This document shows positions 20,546-30,912 of a stretch of 64,000 nucleotides of DNA, piece by piece (the first letter of the stretch is position 1; each line of letters opens with the position of its first letter). The stretch spans positions 188,332,348 through 188,396,347 of the forward strand of contig CM024753.1 in assembly GCA_014218235.1 (NCBI GenBank), given 5' to 3'. The notes beneath the pieces are model-generated. The model did not search any database and had not been told where the DNA came from. It saw nothing but the letters and a program-made list of their open reading frames with translations. Both the position numbers and the translations under genes were made by a program. The DNA is from Colocasia esculenta (taxonomy: Eukaryota; Streptophyta; Magnoliopsida; Alismatales; Araceae).

Positions 20546-23503
20546 TTACTTACCAAATAGCTGTGGATACTTTTCTTTCATCTCTTGCTCCAATTCCCAC
20601 GTTTCTTCTTCGATGAACGCGCTTTTCCACAAGATCTTCACCATAGGAACTGCTTTGTTTCTGAGGACTCGTTCTTTCCTGTCCAATATTTTCACTGGTT
20701 CCTCTTGAACGGTTAAATCCGGTTGTATTTCCACTTCTTCATAACTGATTACATGAGAGGGGTCCATTATGTATTTCCTCAACATAGATATGTGAAATAC
20801 ATTATGAATGTGTGACCAAGAGGGTGGAAGAGCTAATTGGTATGCTACTTCCCCTATTCTTTGTAATATCTCAAAAGGTCCTACATATCTTGGACTGAGT
20901 TTTCCTTTCTTTCCAAATCTCATGGTACCTTTGGTTGGAGAGATCTTTATAAATACATGATCACCTATGTTAAACTCCAGTGGTCTTCTTCTCCTATCAG
21001 CATACTTCTTCTGTCTATCTTGGGCTATTAGTAATCTCTTCCTGATTAACTTAATCTTCTCTGAGCAATTCTGAATTAATTCTGGCCCAATGAGACTCTT
21101 TTCTCCCACTTCTGCCCAACAGAGGGGTGATCTACAAGGTCTACCATATAATGCCTCATATGGTGCCATTCCAATACTTGTATGGTAACTGTTATTGTAT
21201 GCAAACTCAATCAAGGGTAGGTAATCATCCCAGCTACCACGCCATTCCAAACTACATGCTCTTAGCATATCTTCGAGTGTTCGTATAGTTCTTTCTGATT
21301 GGCCATCGGTTTGTGGATGATATGCTGAACTGAATTTTAATTGTGTACCCATGGCTGCTTGAAGACTTTTCCAAAATCTAGCAGTGAATCTTGGATCTCT
21401 ATCTGAAATTATCGACAAAGGAATTCCATGAAGTCTCACTATTTCCTTTATATACAATTGGGCCAAATCTTCTAATGATTGTGTCTTTGTAATTGCTAAA
21501 AAATGAGCCGATTTAGTTAATCTATCCACAATTACCCAAATAGCATCATGCTTCTTCCTTGTCTTTGGCAAACCCATTACGAAGTCCATGGTTATCTGCT
21601 CCCATTTCCATACTGGAATTTCAATGAGTTGCATAGGCCCTGCTGGCTTCTGGTGCTCAGCTTTTATTTGTTGACATGTCAGACATTTACTCACAAATTC
21701 TGCTATGTCCTTTTTCATTCCATGCCACCAAAATTGCTTTTTCAGATCCTGATACATTTTAGAGCTTCCAGGATGAATCGAATACTGAGATTTGTGTCCT
21801 TCCTTCAATAACTCACTTTTAATTTCTTCATTCTCTGGTATACATATTCTGTTTTGAAATCTAATTATCCCTTGACCATCCCTGATGAATCCTGGTTTAT
21901 TTACCATCTCTTTTAGTTTCTGATCTTGGTTCTGTGCTTCACTAATTTTATCTATCAGTGCTGATCTTACTGTCAATTGTGCCAATATCAGATTTTCTGC
22001 ATCACACCTTGGTGAGTATTCGATCAAATCTGTCATTTCTTTCCACTGTTGGTGTAATTGTAATGCTCTTGATTTCTTTCTGCTCAAAGCATCAGCAACC
22101 ACATTAGCTTTACCCGGATGGTAATTCACCGTAAAATCATAATCCTTTAAAAATTCTAACCATCTTCTTTGTCTCAGATTCAGTTCCTTCTGAGAAAATA
22201 TGTACTTTAAACTTTTATGATCAGTATAAACTTCAAATTGTTCTCCATATAAATAGTGGCGCCAGATCTTCAAAGCATGTATGATCGCTGCCAATTCTAA
22301 GTCATGAGCCGGATAATTCCTTTCATGATCTTTTAATTGTTTAGAGGCATAAGCTACCACTTTCCCATGTTGCATAAGGACACATCCAATCCCTTTTTGA
22401 GATGCATCCGTATAGACTGTAAATCCTCCCGATCCTTGAGGTAAGGTAAGAATCGGAGCTGTGGTAAGCTTCCCTTTTAAATCCTGAAAACTGGCCTCAC
22501 ATTTCTCATTCCACACAAAAGGTGTCTCTTTTCTGGTTAACTGAGTCAAAGGCATAGCTATAGAAGAAAAGCCTTCAATAAATCTTCTATAGTAGCCAGC
22601 TAATCCCAAGAAACTTCGAATTTCTGATGGATTCTTGGGTCTTTCCCAATTTAGAACTGCTTCAATTTTACTTGGGTCTACTGCTACACCTTTTCCAGAA
22701 ATCACATGACCCAAAAATTTCACTTCCTTGAGCCAAAACTCACATTTACTTAATTTAGCATACAATTGATGATTCCTCAAAGTTTGTAGTACAATTCTCA
22801 AATGCTCCTTGTGTTCTTCTTCATTAGAAGAGTATATCAACACATCATCTATAAATACCACCACAAAATTATCCAAATAAGGCTGAAATACTCTATTCAT
22901 CAAATCCATAAATACCGCAGGTGCATTAGTCAATCCAAAGGGGAGTACTAAAAACTCATAATGTCCATATCTGGTTCTAAATGCAGTCTTAGAAATATCA
23001 TCTTCTTTAACTCTCAATTGATGGTACCCCGACCTTAAATCGATCTTAGAGAATACTGTAGCAGACCGGAGTTGATCAAACAAGTCATCAATTCTAGGTA
23101 ATGGATATTTGTTCTTGATTGTGACTTGATTCAATTTCCTATAATCAATACATAATCTAAGAGATCCATCTTTCTTTCTCACAAACAATACCGGTGCTCC
23201 CCATGGTGACACACTTGGTCTAATAAAACCTTTGTCTAATAAGTCTTGCAATTGCTTCTTTAATTCTATCAACTCAGCTGGTGCCATTCTGTAAGGAGCT
23301 ATGGATATAGGCAAAGTTCCAGGTAAAAGTTCAATAGTAAAGTCAATTTCTCTAATTGGAGGTAATCCAGATAAGTCATTAGGAAAGACATCTGGAAATT
23401 CTTTTACAACCTCAATATCTTGAACTGATACCTGTTTATGCTCATTTGATATGGCCATCACACTTGCCAAATAACCTTGACAACCATTTTTCAGCCATTT
23501 CAT
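20546..23503 (-). CDS. Chromovirus pol: reverse transcriptase, RNase H, integrase, chromodomain
   Basis: 985 residues from the first Met, with the frame open further upstream to about 23580. RT has the catalytic FIDD at 217-220. RNase H has acidic residues D366, E403, D428 and D471. Integrase has a zinc region ending C607/C610 and a D640, D701, E737 triad. A chromodomain-like C-terminus spans about 930-985, with VKILDRKERVLRNKAVP and ETWELE. The RT-RNase H-integrase order and the chromodomain place it in Ty3/gypsy, Tekay/Del lineage. It copies element RNA to DNA and inserts it; the chromodomain is thought to steer integration to heterochromatin. All catalytic residues appear intact. Its frame is one base off the gag-protease frame, so it is probably not translated efficiently unless ribosomes shift. 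Confidence 0.95.
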   Translation of the reverse strand: MKWLKNGCQGYLASVMAISNEHKQVSVQDIEVVKEFPDVFPNDLSGLPPIREIDFTIELLPGTLPISIAPYRMAPAELIELKKQLQDLLDKGFIRPSVSPWGAPVLFVRKKDGSLRLCIDYRKLNQVTIKNKYPLPRIDDLFDQLRSATVFSKIDLRSGYHQLRVKEDDISKTAFRTRYGHYEFLVLPFGLTNAPAVFMDLMNRVFQPYLDNFVVVFIDDVLIYSSNEEEHKEHLRIVLQTLRNHQLYAKLSKCEFWLKEVKFLGHVISGKGVAVDPSKIEAVLNWERPKNPSEIRSFLGLAGYYRRFIEGFSSIAMPLTQLTRKETPFVWNEKCEASFQDLKGKLTTAPILTLPQGSGGFTVYTDASQKGIGCVLMQHGKVVAYASKQLKDHERNYPAHDLELAAIIHALKIWRHYLYGEQFEVYTDHKSLKYIFSQKELNLRQRRWLEFLKDYDFTVNYHPGKANVVADALSRKKSRALQLHQQWKEMTDLIEYSPRCDAENLILAQLTVRSALIDKISEAQNQDQKLKEMVNKPGFIRDGQGIIRFQNRICIPENEEIKSELLKEGHKSQYSIHPGSSKMYQDLKKQFWWHGMKKDIAEFVSKCLTCQQIKAEHQKPAGPMQLIEIPVWKWEQITMDFVMGLPKTRKKHDAIWVIVDRLTKSAHFLAITKTQSLEDLAQLYIKEIVRLHGIPLSIISDRDPRFTARFWKSLQAAMGTQLKFSSAYHPQTDGQSERTIRTLEDMLRACSLEWRGSWDDYLPLIEFAYNNSYHTSIGMAPYEALYGRPCRSPLCWAEVGEKSLIGPELIQNCSEKIKLIRKRLLIAQDRQKKYADRRRRPLEFNIGDHVFIKISPTKGTMRFGKKGKLSPRYVGPFEILQRIGEVAYQLALPPSWSHIHNVFHISMLRKYIMDPSHVISYEEVEIQPDLTVQEEPVKILDRKERVLRNKAVPMVKILWKSAFIEEETWELEQEMKEKYPQLFGK

Positions 23504-23568
23504 AGCCTTAAGTGCTGATATAGTCTTCTTATTTCCATTATTCTTTGGGCATGTATAGCTGAAATCTG

Positions 23569-25044
23569 CTAATCCGGCCTTTTAAATGTTAAGACCTTCT
23601 TATGGCAATCTAATACGGCATGATTTTCTGCTAACCAATCCATTCCCAATATTATGTCAAAATCTTGCATGTTATCCAGTACATATACATATGCAGTAAG
23701 TTCACATTCTCCTATTTTCAGAGTTATTTCTGGAATAACAGAGGTAAGTGTAGCTATTTGACCAGTAGGACAGTCAAGTACCATACTTCCTACTAATTTC
23801 TCTGGTTTTCGAGATATATAATTAACAAATACCCGAGAAATAAAAGAGTGTGTAGCTCCAGGGTCAAATAACACTCTAGCATACATATTTTCAGTCAGAA
23901 GAATACCTTCAGCTACTGTAGGGGTGTCCTGGGCTTCCTCCTTTGTCAGAGCGAAGACTCTAGCTGGTCCCTTGGGTGGTTGTCTTGGGGCTTGCTGGAA
24001 GTAAGGTTGTGGTTTTTGCGCTTTTGACTGGTCTGCTTTATGTGGACAGTCCTTAATCATATGCCCTTTCTGACCACATCCATAACATTTTCCCGCTACT
24101 TTCCAACATTCATTACCCGGGTGTCTTCTTCCACATTGAGTGCACACGGGCCAACTCTTTTTCTGTTCTCCTTGCTGCTTGGTTGAATCGACTTTTCGCT
24201 TCTGACCTTTCGTTTCCTTGTTATACACATTTTTCTTCTTACCCCCATTGGTTTCTTTGTTTTTCATATACTCCTCAAACTCAGATTCCACTATAAATGC
24301 AGTCTTTAGTGCCATAGCCATACTTTGGGGATCTAGTGGAGCTACCCTACTCCTCACACTGGGTTTCAATCCTCTCACAAACTTCTTTACCCTTCTGATT
24401 TCATTGTCGCAAATATGAGGTGCATACTTTTCCAGTTCAGTGAATTTGGTTTCATACTCTGCCACAGTCATGTCTTTTTGCTCCAACTGTAAGAATTCTA
24501 CTTCTTTCCTATCCTTGACATGTGGTGGAGTGTATTTCTCATACAATTCCCTTAGGAACTCTTCCCAACTAATATTATCCCTTCTATTTCTAAATGCATT
24601 TCTCATGGCAGATTGCCACCATTCATCTGCTCTATCCTGGAGCATGTAAGTCGCCAATGTGACTTTGTCTTCTTCTTCGCATCTTATGGCCTTAAATATC
24701 TTTTCCATCTCTCTAACCCATCCTTCAACAACCTCAGGCTGGCCATTTCCTTTAAAAGCTGGAGGTCCCATCTTCTTAAATTTTTCTAGCAAAGATGTTC
24801 CAGAAATCCTTCCTCCATTCATGTCCTGTTGGTTCTTCATTAGTGTTTGCACTAACCCCTGAAATGACTGCATAAATGTAGCAAAATCAGGAGTCCCAGT
24901 ACTTCCTTCTTGAGAATTTCCGGCCGGCAGTATATTGGGAACTTCCCCCCTAGAACCTTCTTCAATTTCCTCATGCCTATCTTCACTGGATGTGTCGATA
25001 GCTTTCCCTTTGTCTGCCATTTCCTGGAACACCATCAAACACAT
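23569..25044 (-). CDS. Chromovirus gag-protease
   Basis: 491 residues. The likely true start is Met9 (MADKGKAID). A gag core follows (about 90-260, WVREMEKIF and YEKYTPPHVKDRKEVEFLQL), then a double zinc knuckle at 301-333 (CTQCGRRHPGNEC, CYGCGQKGHMIKDC), then a retropepsin-like protease with DPGATHSF at 394-401 and DIILGMDWL at about 463-471. The protein forms the particle, binds RNA and processes the polyprotein. It stops at 23569 just where pol continues in the -1 frame. Related elements usually have one gag-pol frame, so the likely cause is loss of one G in a CCGGGA context. No canonical slippery heptamer lies in the right phase. Otherwise intact. Confidence 0.93.
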   Translation of the reverse strand: MCLMVFQEMADKGKAIDTSSEDRHEEIEEGSRGEVPNILPAGNSQEGSTGTPDFATFMQSFQGLVQTLMKNQQDMNGGRISGTSLLEKFKKMGPPAFKGNGQPEVVEGWVREMEKIFKAIRCEEEDKVTLATYMLQDRADEWWQSAMRNAFRNRRDNISWEEFLRELYEKYTPPHVKDRKEVEFLQLEQKDMTVAEYETKFTELEKYAPHICDNEIRRVKKFVRGLKPSVRSRVAPLDPQSMAMALKTAFIVESEFEEYMKNKETNGGKKKNVYNKETKGQKRKVDSTKQQGEQKKSWPVCTQCGRRHPGNECWKVAGKCYGCGQKGHMIKDCPHKADQSKAQKPQPYFQQAPRQPPKGPARVFALTKEEAQDTPTVAEGILLTENMYARVLFDPGATHSFISRVFVNYISRKPEKLVGSMVLDCPTGQIATLTSVIPEITLKIGECELTAYVYVLDNMQDFDIILGMDWLAENHAVLDCHKKVLTFKRPD

Positions 25045-25177
25045 CCAATTAATTCATGCTAACTACTTAAATTTTGTTAGAACCAAAATGATCTTTAAAG
25101 ATTCTAGAATACACACAAATGTTTTATTTATTTCCTTTGTGAAAATGGTCACAGAGATATCTATCACCCATAACCAT

Positions 25178-25189
25178 GCTCTGATACCA
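25178..25189 (-). other. Primer binding site of the chromovirus (tRNA-Met)
   Basis: The minus strand reads TGGTATCAGAGC followed by ATGG, four bases after the 5' LTR end. Confidence 0.93.
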
Positions 25190-26540
25190 CCTCTGTAACA
25201 CCCTCCCTCCGACCGCACACATACATACATAACCTTTGATCGGAAGAGGGGTTACACTGACAAACTCTCGTTATGGGTAGATATATCCGCGCAATGCACA
25301 AAACTGGCAAACCATTCCACAAAGGTATCTTCGAACACATTATAATACACAAGGTGACAATAGTAGCAACACTCATTATTTACAAAAGTCAAGCTTCTCT
25401 CTTTCTAACTTAATACATTATCAACTAAAAGAAACTACTAAAACTACATTATTCTTCTTCATTTCTTCGTCATCCGCAGCGGAATTAGGATTCACATGTA
25501 GCTGAGATTATACATATCTTCAATCTGAAAGGGTTGAAGGAAACAAAGGCATGAGTCGAAAGGACTCAGTAGGTATAAGTAAACATAGAGTAGAAGTATC
25601 AATTTGCAGAACTGAATGATTATTCAAATAGTGCATATGTGGAACAAACATAATTGCTCATGAATTTCATACTTAACAGAAACATATAGCTCAAATTGAA
25701 TTCATAATGAGCTCCAACAAATCACAGAATAAAAGTCACATTTGTCTTTCAGAATTCAGACCATAACTTAATTTGGAAACAAATTCGACAGGCATCACTG
25801 CTCTCAAGAGGTTACTATATAGACGTAATATACCATCCTCAGTGCCTAGGCGATTCCAGCACCTTAGATCTTGTTCATTGCGCAAGAACGGGGTATAATT
25901 ATTTTGTTACCCACCTTCGTCAGTCCATTGACTTGGATTTACTTACGTACAAACTGTCGCCCTCAGCTGATCACAAGTAGCAGGTGCTACTACAAGTAAT
26001 CCTAAACCCTCTTTTGAAGAGAGCACTGTCTTCAAATCATAAATTTCTTTTCATGAGCATAACGGAAATGAGAAATCCAAAGGAAGATTTGATTTATGAT
26101 TAATACAAATATCTTGGTGACAAAGTAGTTCAGAGTTCAAGAAAATAAGAAGGACAATTAGTTGAGACAAGGTGATGACTCAAAGCCGACAACTTCAGAA
26201 GATTTAAATCACATAAAAACCCAAGAAAATGAGGATACACAGTTGTCATCACAAGTATTCATATCTCATAAGGTGTTCAAACATATGAACTCTCAAGTGG
26301 TCAAGTTTTATAACCTTCATTACCGAACATCGAAGAATAGACTCAATCGGAGTACTATTCGTAATTGCTAACTTTAAGAATAACTTAAGGGAGATTAAGG
26401 TACATAATGTGGGTAAACTTTGAGGTAGTATGACAATAAATACCAAGGTAAATGAGAGGGTAACTTCCTTGGCTTTTAGGATGAAGTTCTAGCATGAATT
26501 TAGACAAGAAATGGTGCAGAAATTCAAATCAGGGCTGCAC

Positions 26541-26716
26541 CTGTCGACAGCCAAGAAGGACCTGTCGACAGATAGCTGCAGACAGAACATCATCTTGCTG
26601 GACTGTGTGTATCTGTCGACAGATGCAAGATGTCTGTCGACAGATGCACACAGTCCCAGTTATTCCTGAGTTCAGGAAGGCTGGCCTGTCGACAGCTATG
26701 AGCTGCCTGTCGACAG
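26541..26716. promoter_or_regulatory. Six phased CTGTCGACAG palindromes (5' LTR)
   Basis: Same arrangement as at 18764-18939, offset by 7,777 bp: three doublets of 21-bp spacing. Confidence 0.85.
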
Positions 26717-27592
26717 CCGCCAATTTTTCTTGCATAAGGGACTTTGTATTCATCCTAAAAACTCTAACATTGGAACTTATAAATCAAGGCATGATTTATA
26801 TCAATTTGAAGAGTCTAATTGTAGTTCCCACAGCGGTTTATAAGCTAAACAAATGGGATAGAACAAGAGGGTTGCAATTCAAACTAGTTTAGCTAGAAAC
26901 TAGCATGACATAGTACTGGAAATATGGTCCTTATACAAGGATTATATGGAAAGATTGCCACAAGATAAACTCTCAAACTCAAGGTATTTAATGCTCCAAA
27001 ATCAAGGTTTGAGGTACAACATCTAGATGGAAAGAAATCACAATGTTCTAAGATATCGAAATTTCCATCAAGGCTCTATAATATAAACATGAATCAAGGG
27101 TGAAAGAAGAAGATAGAAAATAGTCTTTAGAGTGGAACAAGGTTGTTCTTCTCCCATTAAGAACGTGTTTACCAAACTGAAAGAAAATAGAATAGCTTCA
27201 GTGTATCATCTTATATGCTTATCAAGAAGATTTTCTTATCATGTGAGGGGGACAGAACCGAATCAATGGAAGATGAAACCTACCTTGCTAAGCAAGAAAG
27301 CTTCCACTTGATCTTGGTGAAAGAGTTTAACTTAGTGGAAGAAGAGCTTCCTCCCAAATTGATGCCTTGCTAGACACGACAGCTACTTCAACAGCAAGTT
27401 AACACCAAAGAAGAAGCAGCTACAGAAGAAATAGGGGCAGAGGTGGGTGCAGTTGTAGATGCACGGCAACATCTCCCCAGCAACAATTCAAGGAGCTCCT
27501 CCACAACCCTTCTAGCAGCCAAGAGTAGAGAAGAGAGAGAACAGGGACAGAAACCAAAGAGTAGAAAGGATCAAACTCAGCAGAGGGAGTGG

Positions 27593-27600
27593 CTTTTATA
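27593..27600 (-). promoter_or_regulatory. TATA box in chromovirus 5' LTR (the active promoter position)
   Basis: The minus strand reads CTATAAAAGCC. Transcription would start near 27565 and run toward lower coordinates through gag and pol. Confidence 0.75.
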
Positions 27601-30600
27601 GCCAAACTAGGTTCCCATGCAAGGGAACACGTAAACGCACAGGTGTAAACCGTAAAACCCATGGGTTTTTACTGTTTACACATGGCCCATGCTTCCAATC
27701 TCACACCTACACCTCATCCACCATCATGAAATAGTTTAAACCCAAGCTCCATCCTTATCCTAATGTGTGTTGGCTTCTCCTAAGCCTTACACGTAAATCA
27801 CCCAAAAAATCCATCCCGTAATTGATCCTTAATTCAGCTGGGTCAAAGATCTTCATGTTTAGGTGTCCTAATGATATCCGTTTAACTTGAAATTTCAACC
27901 ATAGACTAATTGGAAGGTTTTACTAATTGTCATGATTTTTATTTATTTTTTTGAATTTATTTTCTACTGGGTGAAAAATCGCCCCAAAAATAGTTGCGTC
28001 GACTTAATCTCAAAATCCGGTCGTCAAAAATTCCGGATAATTACATATTTGATATCTCCACAATTTTCTAAGAATTATGGTGTTCTCAGATTTTATTTTC
28101 GTTACAGTTTTCCGGTGTCGCCCTGTCGGGGTGCGCACAACCGAAAGTAGTACTGGGGTATGATAAAGTATCTTAAACATACCCTTAATCCTAAATATCA
28201 CAATTTAAACCTAATCGGTTTGCATAAACAAGAATTTCTAAGTAAAACATGGTATTTAAAATTTGAGGGTATTACATAGGTAGACTTCAAGAACCTCTTC
28301 AAAATTCCTATCGTCTCGTTGTATTTCGTTCATTCATTTGGGCGAATTAATTGCTTGAATCCCTGCTATTACCATGAACCTGAAACCTCATGTTTGCTCT
28401 ATACCCCCGCATGTACTTGTTCTCATGCCATGATAAAATTATCATTAATACTACATCATATTAGCTTTCAAACGCCCCTGGTTTCGCTCTATTTCGATCT
28501 CCCATGAGGGAGAATTAATTCTTTGAATCTCTGTCAAATCCATGCACCCGACCCTTCATGTTTGTTTGCGAACCTCGTTCATACTTGACTTCATACTATG
28601 AGAAAATTCTCATAAATACTACATCATGTTAGCTTTTGAACGCCCTTAGATTTGGAATTTCTCATCATGTATCCATCGTTAATTAATTCATTGAACCCAG
28701 ACTGCGCATGTTTAGGTCATCGAAAAGTAACCCGATCAAATCATGCCTAAACCTTGTTTATTTTCAAATTAATCGTGCATGCTGATAGATCTATATGTCT
28801 ACTTTCGTTTAAAATTGGTTTCATGCTTTTTGGACCTCTATACGATTTATTATCGAATTTTGAATGGCTATATGTCAGGCAGACCCACCTGGAAAAGGGC
28901 AAATCCCTCTTTTCTGGGCTCGGGCCACCTCCTGAGGTCGCGACGGCACGAAACGCCGTGATCTCAGAGGGGTCGCAACACCGGGGTCTGACGCGTTATG
29001 AACGCGGTGGATCGACTGGTCGCGACCTGCCTCCCGGTTCACTCCAGCGCCCAGTTCAGCAGAACGCGACCGGACACCGCACCGCGACATGAATGCGACA
29101 CGAAACCCTGTCGCGACTTGACCTGATCGCGACCCGACTCTATGTCGCGACCTGAACGTGACCTAACCCTACGTCGCCACCTTAACAAAGAAGCCCAAAT
29201 CCTTATTTGCTTGTATAACCTTGCTAATTGTCCCATTTAATCCCTGTTAAACCCAAATCATGCACCGTAAGAATAGTAACGACCTATTAATAAATGTTCA
29301 ACATTATTCTCATGTTTTAATCAAATAAAAGATGTGTGCACGATCAATCTTGCTCTTATGATTATCTTACACAAGCACACACTATACATGAATGATTGCC
29401 ACGAAACATTGTTAAATTGCTCAATAATATATCTGGTAATTGAGTTAACTATTTACATAATATCCTATTTGTTTTAATGGACTTGTCCTCGTTTTTAATC
29501 ACGTGATTCGTACACTGTTACCGCTTCCCTCGGCCTTCGAGCACTCGAGGCACGACGGACCAGTTTTCTATACACTTTCTCTTGGCTTGGAGTACCTCTC
29601 CACCGGGAATACTCTCGACTGGACAAGGGACTCCTTGTCAAGACCTCTGTAAGTCTTCTTGGCTTTGGCACACGTCCATTGCCGACGAGCTGGTTGTACC
29701 CTAAAACCCATTACACCTTAGGGATTAGTACGATCCATGGTCTTAGTGTGTTCTCTCTTACCTTGTGATCACCCCGAACCATTTAGCATGTGTTCATATC
29801 ACAGCTAGTGAGCGGTTGTGACTCCTACCAGACTGCCGGCACCCGACCTAGTGTGCCGTGCAACCGTTACTATCGTGTGTTTACGTTGTTTTATGGAATG
29901 TCTCTATCTCATCTACTATCTATATTCTCTTATTTGTTCACGTTCTCTCTACACTCTCGTCTATCTCGTCTACTACTCTCATCTACTTCTTGGTACTCTA
30001 TTTGGCCATACAATTGATTGTCTAAACAATATAACAAAACAGTGTTATAATGCCAAAGCAATAGGGCCCGGTCTTGTCCTGGGAGGAGCGCCCGAAGATT
30101 GCTATTTCCTCATGTGGGTAACATAATCAGGATGTGCACGGCATGCATCCAGCGCCATTTAACAACAAATACAATTCAATCTATGACAATCAAACAATCG
30201 TTTTACTATATCTTTGGGTTGACATGATGCTCGACCGGGGAAGTGCTATTGCACCTTGGTGCAGACGTTACATATTCTTTCACTATATGGCCAATCTTCT
30301 ATCATACTAGTTGCAGTTGCTTTTGAATGTGCTATCATTTTCTCATTTACTATCATTCTCTCATGGTCATGTGCTATTACTCTCTTGACTTTACTTGATC
30401 GATCACTCTAGTTAACCTGCTTTACAAGACATTAATCATTTAAAGCCTGCTTGTTTACATGAGATATTAAGTCCTACTGAGCGTTATCGCTCACCCTGTG
30501 CTATTGTTGTATTGTGTTTTAGGTAAGTCAGGTGATGACCTTATGCACACCAATGGGAATGGACTGGAGTGATGAGCGACCCGGAGCCGTAGCAATGAAG

Positions 30601-30861
30601 TGGCATTAGTATCTTAGAGTATAGGTAGATATTAGCTTAATTACCCTTTTTAGTTGTTATGATGTTAACGAGCCCTATGTTTCGGCTTAGAATTCGTAGT
30701 TGTAATAGTTTAGAAGAATTATCAATAAAATAAAGAGTTTATTACAATTATTGTTCATTAGCTGCTCTGATATTTGCGAATGTATGTGCAATTTACGTTA
30801 CCATACACGTTGTTCATGCCTCCCTGATTTATTCCGCTGCTAAATTAGCGGGGCATGACAG

Positions 30862-30874
30862 TTGGTATCAGAGC
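30862..30874 (+). other. First primer binding site of element C
   Basis: TTGGTATCAGAGC follows the first LTR end (GCATGACA) by one base; it is complementary to initiator tRNA-Met. The 38 bases after it match the leader that follows the second primer site. Confidence 0.9.
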
Positions 30875-30912
30875 CTAGGATGTCCTTATTAAGATATTTA
30901 AGTCTAGGATTG

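Larger units (their letters stand above)
17417..28276 (-). mobile_element. Young Tekay/Del-type chromovirus (Ty3/gypsy), 10.86 kb
   Basis: Bounded by TGTAACACCC and GGGTATTACA with the target duplication TAGGT (17412-17416, 28277-28281). The two other LTR copies of element C show the uninterrupted site. Minus strand: 5' LTR, tRNA-Met primer site, gag-protease, pol with chromodomain, polypurine tract, 3' LTR. The LTRs (3,082 and 3,083 bp) differ at about five positions by eye, so insertion was recent, probably on the order of 100,000 years at usual plant substitution rates. It is the latest dated event in the nest. Confidence 0.95.
25194..28276 (-). repeat. 5' LTR of the chromovirus (3,083 bp)
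   Basis: Nearly identical to 17417-20498; I noted substitutions near 25482, 25918 and 25982, and an indel and a substitution near 27945-27965. It carries the same palindrome doublets at 26541-26716 and a TATA box at 27593-27600. Confidence 0.95.
15902..30860 (+). repeat. 5' LTR of element C (about 4.09 kb, split by the chromovirus)
   Basis: The parts are 15902-17416 and 28277-30860. The start TGTGGTACCCCG corresponds to 35320 and the end GGGGCATGACA to 39804. Joined length without insertion is 4,094 bp, agreeing with the 3' LTR less its 387-bp insertion. It contains a conserved 50-codon ORF at 17220 and the GCGAC/GTCGC motif cluster at about 28936-29180. Confidence 0.9.

Noticed and set aside
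23500..23585. Programmed -1 frameshift between chromovirus gag and pol
   Set aside because: The nearby TTTAAAA is not in the phase needed for slippage, and relatives normally have one continuous frame, so a single-base loss is simpler.
28754..29236. ORFs of 60-112 residues in the GC-rich part of element C's LTR (also at 32227-32717 and 37299-37643)
   Set aside because: They are open on both strands because of the repeated GCGAC motifs, and their frames shift between LTR copies.
29790..30126. ORFs repeated in each element C LTR (also 33296-33603, 38738-39096)
   Set aside because: Ser/Leu/Tyr-rich translations of a pyrimidine-rich stretch; frames are not conserved between the copies.
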